Shown here one piece after another: positions 1 to 10,059 of a stretch of 64,000 nt of DNA (position 1 is its first letter; every line of letters begins with the position of its first letter). Where the stretch lies: contig NC_067205.1 of the NCBI RefSeq assembly GCF_026262505.1, forward strand, positions 2,418,001-2,482,000, written 5' to 3'. Source of the DNA: Trichomonas vaginalis G3. Taxonomy: Eukaryota > Parabasalia > Trichomonadida > Trichomonadidae. The notes below the pieces were generated by a model, which saw only the letters and a list, made by a program, of their open reading frames with translations, was not told the origin of the DNA and did no database searches. A program made the position numbers and the translations under genes.

Positions 1-1245
1 GTAGTCTTTACTCTGTCCCGTTGTTTCCGAATATCCTGTAATGCGATGTGTATGGCTTCCTCCTCCCTGAGTGTCATCCCAGTAACAATTTATAGCAAAC
101 TTAACGTCGTCTTTAACATCATATCCTTTACCTTTTGTCATTCCTGTCCAATCCCAATATCTATGCTTATGCCAACCTGCTTCAGCTGTAGTTAAATTTA
201 TGTAGTGACTGTGTGCAGGTAAGTTTTCACCTGAAATCGTTTTACTTCCACCTGTTACCTTTGAAGAGTTTGCACAATACAAAAACCTTTCGACTATTTG
301 AGTCCAAGTTCCAAAACCAAGTACTACTTCTGGTCTGGTAGAGTTCATTGACGTATAAATAGAACCTATAGGATATACTGTTTGAAGTATTTCAATCTTT
401 AATGTTTGAAGCTCTGTTTTGTCTGCTTTCTTATATAACCTTTCTTCAAGTTCATTTACGTCAGAGATGCTATGTCTATGATATTTTTGTGGGTATGTTC
501 CTTCTGTCCATGCGAAAATACGTTCTTTTGTTGCATCTACATATCCTTTTATCCATGTCGAGTCTGCTTTTGTATTCCTTAACTCTGTAACACCTTTCTC
601 AAGCTCTTTCAACTGTTGTCCATCTTCCATTAAACCTCTGGTATGACTTGAAACCGTTTGTGTCAACATATCTACAGTTTCTTTGTCGGCTTTAAGGTCT
701 AAACATCCTGAAACCCACCCTGTATTGGCTTTACCTTCTAAAATCTTCGATGTCCGTTCATTATACCATTCAACCCTTTCTTTAATTTCATTGTCTTTTT
801 CATCCACATATTCCTTATCTGCCTTCTTCACTAACGCACTAGCCACGCATGCTAACTCATCGTTAACATATGTTTTGTCAGCTTTCTTTTCAACATCCTC
901 TTTTGTTGCATATGTTGCATCTGCTCTGTCATGTTCTTCTTGAACTTTTTCAATGACATACTCTTTGTCAGCTTTGTTGTCAACATCTGCTTTCAAAAGA
1001 AGTTCATCTATAGGTTTCTCGTTTAAAGTTCTTTTTGTTGGATTTATACAAACAGTATGGTTCTTACTGTCTTGAAACAGAAACTCGTCTGTCATTGGGT
1101 TTAATGTCAGTTTTAAGTTTCCTTCTTTCAATGACTCAGATATCTTAGAATAGTTTGAAAAGTTTGTTGTGTTCTTATTTAGAGCTTGCAAAATGAGTTG
1201 TCGGTTGTGTTGTATTTCTCTCATAGACGCTGTTTCTTTCGACAT
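1..1245 (-). CDS. Fibre protein with phage tail-collar-like tip (partial, runs off the window)
   Basis: The frame is open from the ATG at 1245-1243 to the window edge (about 415 codons seen). The protein begins MSKETASMREIQHNRQ. Its middle is built of repeated KADKxYV-type units (for example KADKEYVDEKDNEIKERVEW), typical of trimeric fibre shafts. Near the C-terminus comes a collar-type tip: NPVGSIYTS-like YPIGSIYTSMNSTRP, then RFLYCANSS, TGGSKTISGENLPAHSH and WHKHRYWDW. Bacteriophage tail-collar and baseplate proteins use the same GSIYTS...LPxHSH pattern, so the likely role is a virion spike that attaches to the host cell. The tip is almost identical in DNA to the fibre of Polinton C (20171-21760), although the neighbouring genes differ, pointing to exchange of this module. 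Confidence 0.8.
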   Translation of the reverse strand, partial: MSKETASMREIQHNRQLILQALNKNTTNFSNYSKISESLKEGNLKLTLNPMTDEFLFQDSKNHTVCINPTKRTLNEKPIDELLLKADVDNKADKEYVIEKVQEEHDRADATYATKEDVEKKADKTYVNDELACVASALVKKADKEYVDEKDNEIKERVEWYNERTSKILEGKANTGWVSGCLDLKADKETVDMLTQTVSSHTRGLMEDGQQLKELEKGVTELRNTKADSTWIKGYVDATKERIFAWTEGTYPQKYHRHSISDVNELEERLYKKADKTELQTLKIEILQTVYPIGSIYTSMNSTRPEVVLGFGTWTQIVERFLYCANSSKVTGGSKTISGENLPAHSHYINLTTAEAGWHKHRYWDWTGMTKGKGYDVKDDVKFAINCYWDDTQGGGSHTHRITGYSETTGQSKDY

Positions 1246-1263
1246 TTTTATTCTAGATAAAAT

Positions 1264-2112
1264 ATGCTTTCAATAGAAAAAGAAAATTCTAGAGTTGCTA
1301 CAACTAAACCATTAGATGAACTTTTTACTAATGTCGGTCAAAAGTTTGAGACAGAGACCGTAAAACATGAAGGCTATCGTTTTGACTACCCACTAAGATG
1401 GTTAAGAGACCCATCCGTCACAAAAGCTATTGGCTTTCGTAGAATGAAGTTCATTTCAGAAGCCATACATGGTTTCCCATTTACGGTCGCTTTTGAAGTT
1501 CGATACTATAACAAAGAAAAACGTACGTATGAGAAATTTGAACAGGGAAAACTTTTACAAGTGAATTTGCTTGTAAACTTAGAAACAACTCTTCAAGCTT
1601 TTCAAGAAAAAATAAACGATATCTATCTCGAATATGCAAAACAGTACAACATTGACGAAGGAGAGTACCATCTCGATATTTTATATGACAGGAAAAATGC
1701 AACTGTTAAATTCAATAGAATAGAAGACCTTGGAGAAGACGTTTATATTTCTACAAAATATAACAACTTGGCATGGTATAGATTTTTGAGGATGTTAAAT
1801 CAGCCTGCAGAATATCCAGTACACCCGAACTTTTATGAAGTCGAAAACCCTAATGGAACATATGAAAATGTTTTCGACTCAGATGCTATTATAGTTCATG
1901 CTTCATTTTCTGGTGCACAAAACTCTTTTTTATGCTTGGCAAATGACTTTTACGAAAAACCTACAAAGCTATATGAACCACCGAGTGGAAGTATTTCAGA
2001 CTTTCAAGTATGGTTTACAACAGATGGAAGAAAGAGAATAGTTCCATTATACCATGCGTTTTACTTAGAACTTAGTTTCATATACAACTACTATCGAACG
2101 ATAAAAATATAA
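1264..2112 (+). CDS. Hypothetical virion-associated protein, 282 residues
   Basis: A whole 282-codon reading frame diverging from the fibre gene, with 18 bases between the two start codons. I do not recognise a family. The protein is beta-rich in appearance, with alternating hydrophobic and charged stretches (PFTVAFEVRYYNKEKRTYE, KLLQVNLLVNLETTL), no signal peptide and no membrane span. Size and position beside a fibre gene would fit a structural or fibre-base protein, but this is inference. The alternative start at MLSIEKEN is the only ATG near the 5-prime end and lies just after a T-rich promoter-like stretch. Confidence 0.6.
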   Translation: MLSIEKENSRVATTKPLDELFTNVGQKFETETVKHEGYRFDYPLRWLRDPSVTKAIGFRRMKFISEAIHGFPFTVAFEVRYYNKEKRTYEKFEQGKLLQVNLLVNLETTLQAFQEKINDIYLEYAKQYNIDEGEYHLDILYDRKNATVKFNRIEDLGEDVYISTKYNNLAWYRFLRMLNQPAEYPVHPNFYEVENPNGTYENVFDSDAIIVHASFSGAQNSFLCLANDFYEKPTKLYEPPSGSISDFQVWFTTDGRKRIVPLYHAFYLELSFIYNYYRTIKI

Positions 2113-2116
2113 TTTT

Positions 2117-2359
2117 TTAATACGGTTGAGGTGTTGGATTTGGTTGCCAACTAGACTGTGGTGCAGGTTCAGGCTGTTGTATAACAGGAGCTTGTTCTTC
2201 TGGTTCAGGGTCTTTAGGTATAATACCAACGAACTGACCTACTCTTTTACCAATATTTTTGACTCCGTTCCAAATTCCTCTTCCGACAGATTTTATTCCA
2301 TTCCATATACCTCTTCCAACATTTCGAAAGAAGTTTCCTATTCTTCCAAAGAAACCCAT
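2117..2359 (-). CDS. Small amphipathic virion-type peptide, 80 residues
   Basis: The first 45 residues form a glycine-punctuated amphipathic helix with an internal repeat (GRGIWNGIKSVGRGIWNGVKNIG). This is followed by a proline/glutamine-rich tail (PEPEEQAPVIQQPEPAPQ). Adenovirus pVI/pX and comparable Polinton proteins have small, basic, membrane-active amphipathic segments of this type, so a membrane-lytic or core peptide role is a reasonable inference. It ends five bases from the stop of the convergent 282-residue gene. Polinton C has two comparable peptides (27270-27425 and 27507-27743). Confidence 0.6.
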   Translation of the reverse strand: MGFFGRIGNFFRNVGRGIWNGIKSVGRGIWNGVKNIGKRVGQFVGIIPKDPEPEEQAPVIQQPEPAPQSSWQPNPTPQPY

Positions 2360-2377
2360 TTTACTATATGTAAAAAT

Positions 2378-2740
2378 CTAATGTCCGCCTAGTCTCTTAC
2401 GTTTCCTGTTGAGTTCCATAGCATTCTTTAACTGGAGCTCATACATTCTGTTTCTCCTCTGGTAGAAAACATATTCTGGGTCAACTCCTGTGTTCGCGTC
2501 ATCTGCATAAAGTTGTTTATATCCCACTTCGGGGTTTGTATAAAACTCTTTCCATCTCATATTTGCATACCATGGTGGTAAGCCTAACGCAGCGTCATTT
2601 GACATGGCAGTTTGCATTTGTACATCTGTTGGCACTTGACCATAGTTTGCCATTGCAGTTTGTATTCTAACTTCATTTGGAATATTCTCTGGGTTTGGTT
2701 GTCCAGGTTGCTGTGCATTTGCTAAGTTCTGTGCGTCCAT
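2378..2740 (-). CDS. Hypothetical Q/N/P-rich protein, 120 residues
   Basis: A 120-codon frame starting MDAQNLANAQQ, 18 bases upstream of the amphipathic peptide gene and in the same direction. The N-terminal half carries two similar stretches (VRIQTAMANYGQVPTDV and VQMQTAMSNDAALGLPP). The C-terminal half is aromatic and basic (YVFYQRRNRMYELQLKNAMELNRKRKR). The basic tail could touch DNA or the capsid interior. No family is recognised. The gene is preceded on the minus strand by a T-rich stretch (ATATTTTTATCTAATATTAAATG) like that of other genes in these elements. Confidence 0.55.
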   Translation of the reverse strand: MDAQNLANAQQPGQPNPENIPNEVRIQTAMANYGQVPTDVQMQTAMSNDAALGLPPWYANMRWKEFYTNPEVGYKQLYADDANTGVDPEYVFYQRRNRMYELQLKNAMELNRKRKRLGGH

Positions 2741-2763
2741 TTAATATTAGATAAAAATATCTC

Positions 2764-2895
2764 TTACGAGTACATATACTGGACATTTGCAGGCATTGGT
2801 TCATCTTCATATTCTCTGTACTTTTCTGCCACGTCAAATAAATAAATGACACAATGGAAAAAACCTAAAACAAGTAGTCCTATTTCAAACCACAT
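2764..2895 (-). CDS. Small single-span membrane protein, 43 residues
   Basis: A short frame reading MWFEIGLLVLGFFHCVIYLF followed by an acidic tail (DVAEKYREYEDEPMPAN). Residues 4-20 form one hydrophobic span. It is the last gene before the terminal repeat array and runs with the two genes downstream of it. Small membrane proteins are common in Polinton-like virions, where an internal or entry membrane function is possible, but here this is inference. The frame is short and could be chance; its composition and tight spacing to the next gene argue for it. Confidence 0.45.
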   Translation of the reverse strand: MWFEIGLLVLGFFHCVIYLFDVAEKYREYEDEPMPANVQYMYS

Positions 2896-2919
2896 TTACT
2901 TACTAGTAAAATTTCTTTG

Positions 2920-4800
2920 TTATGACTTCTTCGTAAAGACTTTGTTAAGACTTCTTCGTAAAGACTTTGTTGAGATTTCTTCGTAAAGACTTTGTTGAGA
3001 TTTCTTCGTAAATGAGTGTAAATGACCCAAAAATATATTTTAGGGTAGAAGGTTAGATATAACCTCTTTTCTAACCTCTTTTCTACCCTCTTGAATTTTC
3101 ATGAATTTCTTCGTAAAGACTTTGTTAAGACTTCTTCGTAAAGACTTTGTTAAGACTTCTTCATCTAATTTCTCATGAACTTTCTTGTCTATGTTTTGTT
3201 GAGATTTCATCGTAAAGACTTTGTTAAGACTTCTTCGTAAATGAGTGTAAATGACCCAAAAATATATTTTAGGTGAAGAGGTGAGATTTCACCTCTTTTT
3301 TCACCTCTTTTTCACCTCTTTTCTAACATGGTCTAAAACATACAAAACTCATGAAATTTCATACGGAATTCAGCAAAAATATATTTTATGTTAGAATGTT
3401 AGATCTAACATGTTTTCTAACATGTTTTCTAACATGTTTTCTAACATGGTCTAAAACATACAAAACTCATGAATTTTCATGAATTTCTTCGTAAAGACTT
3501 TGTTGAGACTTCTTCGTAAAGACTTTGTTGAGACTTCTTCATCTAATTTCTCATGAACTTTCTTGTCTATGTTTTGTTGAGATTTCTTCGTAAAGACTTT
3601 GTTGAGATTTCTTCGTAAAGACTTTGTTGAGACTTCTTCATCTAATTTCTCATGAACTTTCTTGTCTATGTTTTGTAAAGATTTCATCGTAAAGACTTTG
3701 TTGAGATTTCTTCGTAAATGACCCTAGTAGTATATTTTTGGTGTAAATTTCATGAAAATTCAAGAGGTGAGAAAAGAGGTGAAAAAACAGGTGAAATCTC
3801 ACCTCTTCACCTAAACTTTATTTTTGGGTCATTTACACTCATTTACGATGAAGAAGTCTTGACAAAACATTTACGATGAAGAAGTCTTGACAAAACATTT
3901 ACGAAGAAATCTTGACAAATTCAAGAGGTGAGAAAAGAGGTTAGAAAAGAGGTTAGATCTAACATTCTAACATAAAATATATTTTTGTCTGATTTTACGA
4001 AGAAGTCTTGACAAAACATTTACGAAGAAGAAGTCTTGACAAAACATTTACGAAGAAATCTTGACAAAACATTTACGATGAAGAAGTCTTGACAAAACAT
4101 TTACGAAGAAATCTTGACAAAACATTTACGATGAAGAAGTCTTGACAAAACATTTACGATGAAATCATGAGTTTTCTACGATGTTAGAAAACATGTTAGA
4201 AAACATGTTAGATCTAACATTCTAACATAAAATATATTTTTGGGTCATTTACACTCATTTACGAAGAAGAAGTCTTAACAAAGTCTTTACGAAGAAGTCT
4301 TAACAAAGTCTTTACGAAGAAGTCTTAACAAAGTCTTTACGAAGAAATTCATGAAAATTCAAGAGGTGAGAAATGAGGTGAAAAAAGAGGTGAAATCTCA
4401 CCTCTTCACCTAAAATATATTTTTGGGTCATTTACGAAGAAATCTCAACAAAGTCTTTACGAAGAAGTCTTAACAAAGTCTTTACGAAGAAGAAGTCTTG
4501 ACAAAACATTTACGAAGAAGAAGTTTTGACAAAGTCTTTACGAAGAAATTCATGAAAATTCAAGAGGTGAAAAAACAGGTGAAAAAACAGGTGAAATCTC
4601 ACCTCTTCACCTAAAATATATTTTTGGGTCCTTTACACTCATTTACGAAGAAATCTCAACAAAGTCTTTACGAAGAAGTCTCAACAAAGTCTTTACGAAG
4701 AAGAAATCTCAACAAAGTCTTTACGAAGAAGTCTCAACAAAGTCTTTACGAAGAAGAAGTCTTGACAAAACATTTACGAAGAAGTCTTGACAAAACATCC
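2920..4800. repeat. Terminal repeat array of element A
   Basis: About 1.9 kb made of a 24-base unit (core TTCGTAAAGACTTTGTT plus GAGACTTC) in many copies. It reads in one orientation from about 2930 to 3740 and in the opposite orientation from about 3840 to 4790 (ACGAAGAAGTCTTGACAAA). The units are interrupted by blocks starting AAAATATATTTT followed by stem-loop sequence such as GGTGAAGAGGTGAGATTTCACCTC or ATGTTAGATCTAACAT. Open frames crossing it (for example 3451-3687) only translate the repeat. The same units and blocks occur at 31110-32300, so this is a family-specific subterminal array, perhaps for replication or end recognition. Confidence 0.85.
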
Positions 4801-4803
4801 TCA

Positions 4804-4834
4804 GGGCTAGAAGGCACGAAGTGCCTGGGAGCCC
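4804..4834. repeat. GC-rich terminal hairpin of element A
   Basis: A nested stem-loop with outer stem GGGCT/AGCCC and inner stem AGGCAC/GTGCCT, in strongly AT-rich surroundings. The same 31-base sequence in the opposite orientation marks the left end of B1 at 30900-30930, and close relatives lie at 30972-31002, 31027-31057, 48190-48220 and 49768-49798. Each sits at the outer edge of an A/B-family element, so it is read as the terminal mark. Confidence 0.8.
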
Positions 4835-4839
4835 CAATA

Positions 4840-4841
<2 letters not shown>

Positions 4842-4889
<48 letters not shown>
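4842..4889. repeat. Run of 48 T outside the end of element A
   Basis: An uninterrupted homopolymer seven bases beyond the terminal hairpin. The corresponding place at B1 has 30 A (30863-30892) and the inverted B2 end has 19 T (48228-48246). Either the element inserts at homopolymer tracts or the tract is part of its end. Reading frames across it are spurious. Confidence 0.8.
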
Positions 4890-4891
<2 letters not shown>

Positions 4892-5340
4892 TGTAGAATA
4901 TAAGCATATATGATAGAAAAGCAATATGCTTAATATCGAGTAATTCTAATTTTTTACGAAATTATTCAAATACGTTATTTTTTAAAATGAAAAGATAAGC
5001 ATACCATTATGCAGTAGTTTGCGCACATATACTATGCTGATGAAAGTTGGTCTCTAATTCGAAACTTGAGTCTGTCAAATTGACGTTCAAGTATTAAAAA
5101 GTTGTATTATACGTATGATGTTGCCCGATGTTTGGTAACACTATTGTAGAATATAAGCATATATGATAGAAAAGCAATATGCTTAATATCGAGTAATTCT
5201 AATTTTTTACGAAATTATTCAAATACGTTATTTTTTAAAATGAAAAGATAAGCATACCATTATGCAGTAGTTTGCGCACATATACTATGCTGATGAAAGT
5301 TGGTCTCTAATTCGAAACTTGAGTCTGTCAAATTGACGTT
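4890..5340. repeat. Direct repeat of 198 bp, two copies, beside the T run
   Basis: The sequence starting ATTGTAGAATATAAGC and ending CAAATTGACGTT occurs at 4890-5087 and again at 5143-5340, with a 55-base spacer. I see no differences between the copies. The first copy begins exactly where the T run stops, so the duplication may be connected with insertion of element A, or it may be a simple host tandem duplication. Confidence 0.8.
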
Positions 5341-7033
5341 CCATCTTATTTTAATCGATATTCAATACAAATGAATTCATATTATAATAGTATCTAGTAT
5401 AACTAGGTATTCTATCACAGTATTTCTTCAATTTATTATAATATTTCAGCATTTTTTAGTTTCAATGCTGATTTGTTCCTTAGCTTGTAAACTATAGTTA
5501 CTTTATATCTTCGGCTATTATCCTATTCAACTTAGACGTAAAAAAATTAAATAACGTATAAATATAATTTTAATGGTAAAAGATTAAATGTTTATTCCGT
5601 ATGTAATGTGATTTGATTTGGATGGTAAGATAAGTTTCGGTATAGTTTTTGTTAATTGATTAAGAATTGTTGAATAAAATTCTGGAACTTCGTCAATTTC
5701 TTTGATTCCTTCTTGAAGCGTTGAAATTTCTTATTGACTCTCTTTTTATAACTTTTGAAAGAAACCGTAAAAATTGTGAAACATGCTTTTTAATAAAAAA
5801 AAACAATTTTGATGAAAACCATAAATTAATTTAAAATTGAAATAAATTTTTGAAATCTATGATATTGAATAAAAAAATTTATAGTGTAGATATTGATATA
5901 GATATAGATGTTAATTTTAATATGATATTTGATAAAATTTTTTTATCAAAACATACTGATAATAGGTTGACATGTAATATGATATTTTGCCTTGTAAATA
6001 TATTTGGTCGGCAAAATAACCTAATTACTCTTATTTTGAGTTCACTTCCACCATTTCGTCTTATGATAATATAACACAGAAAGCCTAGAAGGAAGCCATT
6101 TCTCAATGCTAAGACGTCCCTCTTGGATTTCTTATTATGGATGGAGTGTGTTATTATAGAATATTGCATAATAATCCAAATTCAATTTCTAAACATTACC
6201 TCTTCACATCATAGCATACTCAACGAGTACTAATCATATGCTATTGATTGCTTTAAATTGAACAAAAAATTCAATAATTGCTCTAGATCTTATCTCAATT
6301 ATCTTGACATGCCAATAGGACCTACATATACATAAAAGGAATATACATGTGATAACAATCTTATCGTATAAGGAATTGAAGCACGATTTCTTAAATCTTT
6401 CTCGTCCCTATAGTAATCCGGGATTTAATATACCCAACAAACACAATGATAAAACAAATTTCTATTTCATATAAATTAAAGAAATATAATTTTGATAATT
6501 TTATCTCCAAAATACCTCGATAGATTTTCGCGATCCCATGTATATGAGTTCCATAGCAGGTGGTAAGTATAAGTCCATTAGCAAAATTGAAAATTGAGCG
6601 AGAAGATTTTGCTGAACTATTTTATTTTGTCCCAAAAGAAATTTGACAAAAGTTTGCATTACTCATGTTTGAGAGAGGGTCAAAGTTGCTATTTGTCACT
6701 TTTCCACAAGAATATAATGGGGAAAAAGTTATCATATAGTTGATCTCATTCACTGAAGTGAGAGATGCATGTAGTGTAATTTGATAAACAGTGGGATTGC
6801 TGCTCTAAGTCCTAGGTTCGAGATACATTAGCTTCATTTTCTCTTTTTTATTGACGTAAACTATTCAATTTTTGTGTTCTCCATTCAAATTTCAGAATTT
6901 TTTTTGCAGATTTCACGCTACATTCGAAGTTACCTTTTGTAACAACCACCACTGCCTCCGAAAGACGAAAGTGTGTCACGATTTCACCCGGAAATCCGAC
7001 TGTTGTTTAAGAGTAAGCACTTTTGGCACCTAC
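5341..7033. other. Host intergenic DNA, no gene supported
   Basis: AT-rich DNA of about 1.7 kb between the direct repeat and the dehydrogenase gene. The frame at 5850-6074 is low-complexity (repeated isoleucine/aspartate codons) and has no sign of a protein. No tRNA fold could be completed. In-frame codons upstream of the dehydrogenase (6872-7039) are cysteine-rich and look like untranslated leader rather than protein. Confidence 0.5.
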
Positions 7034-7038
7034 TCACT
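7034..7038 (+). promoter_or_regulatory. Possible initiator (Inr) of the dehydrogenase gene
   Basis: TCACT lies immediately upstream of the ATG at 7040. It fits the trichomonad initiator TCA(+1)Y(T/A), which in that group sits a few bases to about 20 bases before the start codon. Five bases are a weak signal by themselves; the spacing and the good protein start are what make it plausible. Confidence 0.35.
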
Positions 7039-7039
7039 C

Positions 7040-7978
7040 ATGTTTGATTTTTTCTGGCCACTGATTAAAGGATCGATTATCTTTATTGGTATTATAACGT
7101 TTGTACATTTAACCTTCTATTTATATAAGTTTTATGTTGCAATGTGGGGTAAAGCTAGAAATCTTAAGGAAGTTTTTAAGACTGAATGGGTAATGATTAC
7201 TGGTGCTAGTTCCGGAGTTGGAAGGCAATTAGCTTACATGTGTGCTAATCAAGGTCTCAACATTGTTGCGATTGGAAGATCAAATGAAAAGTTAACCAAA
7301 ATGGCTATCGATTTGGCGCCAAAAAATATTAAGTTTAGATATCATGCAGTTGATCTTGCAGATTTAGATGCTCCAAAGAGAATTTTCGAGACAAATAAAG
7401 ATATTAAAATAGGGTGTTTATTCATTTGCCATGGATTTAATAATGTTGGACGTATTACCGATAAGAGTTCTGACGATATCCGACACGATCTGAACGCTAT
7501 GACAACGTCAAATATTTTATTAACTAAATTGTTTGGAAATCAAACAGATTTCGGAACAGTTACTTATATATCAGCTATAAATGCAGACAATCATGTATCT
7601 TATGCATCAATTTACGGCGCTTCCAAGAGGTTCATTAACCATTTCGCAGAACACATGCAGTCAGAAGGCTATTTCCACAATATTACTTTTCAAGCCATTT
7701 GCCCAGATTTCATTGCAGATACAGAATTCTACAGAGATATGCCTCAGAAAATCAAAGATTGCGCCAAAGACGGCGTAGCTCCAGAGAGGGTTGCAAATGC
7801 AATACTTGCTACGGCTGGTCGTAATTTCACATGCGATATTGGATGGGATACAATAATTATCCGATTTTTCATGTGGATTCTTCCTGACTTCCTGCAGGAT
7901 AAATTTTTCAAAATGGCTGGCTACAACATGATGAAGGAAATTTGGGACCATCAAATGCACCATGCAAAAACCGATTGA
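7040..7978 (+). CDS. Short-chain dehydrogenase/reductase, membrane-anchored, 17-beta-HSD12/3-ketoacyl reductase type (host gene)
   Basis: An intronless host gene of 312 codons, the usual length of the HSD17B12/let-767 group. Residues 8-30 form a hydrophobic anchor (IIFIGIITFVHLTFYLY). The NAD(P)-binding motif TGASSGVG is at 54-61. The catalytic pair is YGASK (Tyr192, Lys196), with a serine at 178 in YISAI. Family members reduce ketoacyl or keto-steroid intermediates with NADPH at the ER; the substrate cannot be told from sequence. The frame is open 56 codons further upstream, but that stretch is cysteine-rich and unlike the family, so the ATG at 7040 with the possible initiator before it is preferred. 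It is the only clear host gene in the window. Confidence 0.85.
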   Translation: MFDFFWPLIKGSIIFIGIITFVHLTFYLYKFYVAMWGKARNLKEVFKTEWVMITGASSGVGRQLAYMCANQGLNIVAIGRSNEKLTKMAIDLAPKNIKFRYHAVDLADLDAPKRIFETNKDIKIGCLFICHGFNNVGRITDKSSDDIRHDLNAMTTSNILLTKLFGNQTDFGTVTYISAINADNHVSYASIYGASKRFINHFAEHMQSEGYFHNITFQAICPDFIADTEFYRDMPQKIKDCAKDGVAPERVANAILATAGRNFTCDIGWDTIIIRFFMWILPDFLQDKFFKMAGYNMMKEIWDHQMHHAKTD

Positions 7979-10059
7979 ATTCATAAAAAAAGTTGTTTCG
8001 TCTTAAAATTTCAACACATGATACTTGCCTTTGGAAAAATAGATTATATAAGCTTAGCATAAACAAATGTAATTTGATTTATTTCATTATTTTGCTTATA
8101 GTTACATATATCAACAAGCATGTCATGAAGCTTTTTGTCAGAATGAATTAAATAAAGTGTAATAATCTGTAGGGTGAATGTATAAATATGCAACAATTCT
8201 TTAGGTAAGAAATCAAATTTGATATAATATAATTTCGGGACTCAGTTGGCTAGGCTTGCCCGAAAGGCAAGCCTAGCCAACTTCGGCAAAATAAATATAT
8301 TATGATTATAGGAAATGAGTTTATACAAATAAATTTAATTGTGAGTGATTAATATTATATTTTAAAGATTATTATGTAAAGTATAAGATAGACTTTTAGC
8401 TAAATCGAAGTAATTTAGAGAACAATTTGAGATTTTAGAAATTTTTCAAATGAAATATTGAAAGCAAAGAATTTATTAAGAATTTGTTGTGAAATGAATA
8501 CACTTGGGTAAGATATTAGATTGGCGTGATAATTGACAAAATTGGAGCTGAAGTTTGGTTCACAAATGAAGAATAGGTCTAAGCTATATCAAAAAATTGT
8601 AATATATTTGAAAATCTAATAGTTTTATTTAGTAATTTGATATCGATGCGATCATAGATATTGATTTGAGTATTAAATTCGAAATTTTGTAATTTATAAT
8701 GATATTTAGGAGCTGTAAAGCTAAAAACTAATTAAGTATATGATGACAAAGAACTTGCTAGAGATTAAAATCTAAAATTTTAGAATTTTTAAAATTAAAT
8801 TGAAACTACATGAACATATTAAGAATCTTTTAAAGTACACTGGCACTCCAATAAGTCATTAGTTCAATGTGATGCATTAGAAGTTTGATTGAAAAGTCTG
8901 GTTAAGAAATGATGAAAATGTGAAATGAAAATGTAGCATTTCTCTCAATTTTTCAGACACTTTTTGCCTATTGTTTTCGAAGTGGCGCTTCGCGCCGCTA
9001 ATAAAATTTTGAGAACAACTTTAGTTGTTTGTTAGGCAAAATTATTTTAACGAATTACGATTCATAATTTGTTGTAACATAATAATCTCTAATTGATTTT
9101 TGACTTTTGATAATAAATTATTAATAAATATTTTGAAAAGTCATTTTCTTCGCTATTTAATTGGCGCAAAGCGCCAATCAAATAGCTCAGATTAAGAATA
9201 TGATATTATTTCAAATATGATGAAAATTTTTGAGTGAAAACTATCAAAAATAAGTCTTAAAAAATACATTTTTAGAAATGATTTTTGATTCTTAATCATT
9301 TTATGTTTCAGCAACTGACAATCACTATATATATATCATCTAGCGGCGCTACACGCCGATAGATGGAGGACAAGGCTGTCATGCACCAGTGTGTTATAAC
9401 AGATCGATTTTATTTGAAATTTCATAAATTAATAATTATAATAAATTTGATATTCAGAGACGGCGCTACGCGCCTTTTAGCATTCTGGGCACGCAAGTGC
9501 CCAGAATGCAAGATTGAGAAATTTGAAACGAAGTTTCAAATTTCTGCCATGCTGTTATGGAAAAAGAAAGTCAGTACAAAAAAATTTTTGAAATTGAGAA
9601 TAAAAATAATATCGTGATTTTTTGTGATATATGGATTTTTAGAAGATTTTAGAGATTGAAGTCTCAATTTATAAAATTTTTTTAAATTGAGAGGAATTTT
9701 AATGATATTATTTTATTTGATATAAGGGTTTCGTTTTGCGAAAAAACGTACAATACGCAATTTCGCTAAAAAACATTTAGCTAGCAATTTCGACCTTTGA
9801 CTCCACTCAAGACGTCACTTTTTTAATTTTGCGGTATCATATTTTTGGAAAATCTTTATGAATATTATATAAAAAGTCTCTTTAATATCTATATTTCATA
9901 TTTTTATCGATTTTTAAAGTTTTTGCGAAAAGTATTCAATTATTTTTGCTATTTTGTCGGGTAAATGTCAGATTTGCGACATTTTCTGATATGATATTCA
10001 GATTCTACGTTGATAATAATGCTTATAGAACCCTCTTGCTATTGTGTCAAAATTGCGAA
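7979..10059. other. Host intergenic DNA with small hairpins, no gene supported
   Basis: About 2 kb of AT-rich DNA between the dehydrogenase gene and the Polinton. It contains at least seven compact inverted repeats (listed separately) and no protein-like frame; 9363-9617 reads through two of the hairpins and is not convincing. A segment near 9605-9680 resembles 29455-29510 on the far side of the Polinton and is probably an interspersed host repeat. Confidence 0.5.
8244..9545. repeat. Cluster of short perfect hairpins in host DNA
   Basis: Separate stem-loops occur at 8244-8282 (AGTTGGCTAGGCTTGCC with its complement), 8984-8996 (GGCGCTTCGCGCC), 9152-9186 (GCTATTT...GGCGCAAAGCGCC), 9337-9365 (CATCTAGCGGCG...), 9462-9474 (GGCGCTACGCGCC), 9480-9509 (GCATTCTGGGCAC...) and 9517-9545 (AGAAATTTGAAAC...). 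Several share the form GGCGC-loop-GCGCC. They may be small mobile palindromes, transcription-end signals of the dehydrogenase gene (for 8244-8282), or structural sites. Confidence 0.7.

Larger units (their letters stand above)
1..4889. mobile_element. Virus-like element A, one end (Polinton-like, same end family as B1/B2)
   Basis: This is the end portion of a capsid-type DNA element that continues beyond the left edge of the window. It contains a fibre gene, a 282-residue unknown protein, three small virion-like genes, a long repeat array (2920-4800), a GC-rich terminal hairpin (4804-4834) and a 48-base T run. The repeat array and hairpin match those at the left end of B1 in mirror orientation, so A and B1 belong to one family and point their ends at the same host segment. 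The genes visible here look whole. No target duplication could be recognised because the outer flank is a homopolymer. Confidence 0.75.

Noticed and set aside
402-943. Rightward frames within the fibre gene of A
   Set aside because: Shadows of the leftward fibre frame, which has the recognisable collar motifs.
2920-4800. CRISPR array
   Set aside because: Repeat units are adjacent or overlapping, change direction and lack unique spacers of constant length; the context is a eukaryotic element end.
4624-4924. Frames with runs of phenylalanine or lysine
   Set aside because: They cross the 48-T tract and the repeat array; not proteins.
5850-6169. Open frames on both strands (74 and 96 codons)
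   Set aside because: They arise from a simple GATATA-type repeat and AT-rich sequence, with no protein-like composition.
6780-6830. tRNA-like sequence with a B-box-like GGTTCGAGA
   Set aside because: No matching acceptor or D-arm could be paired around it; the resemblance is limited to the T-loop word.
6872-7039. Longer start of the dehydrogenase gene (56 extra codons)
   Set aside because: The extra residues are cysteine- and histidine-rich and unlike the family; the family length of 312 and the possible initiator support the ATG at 7040.
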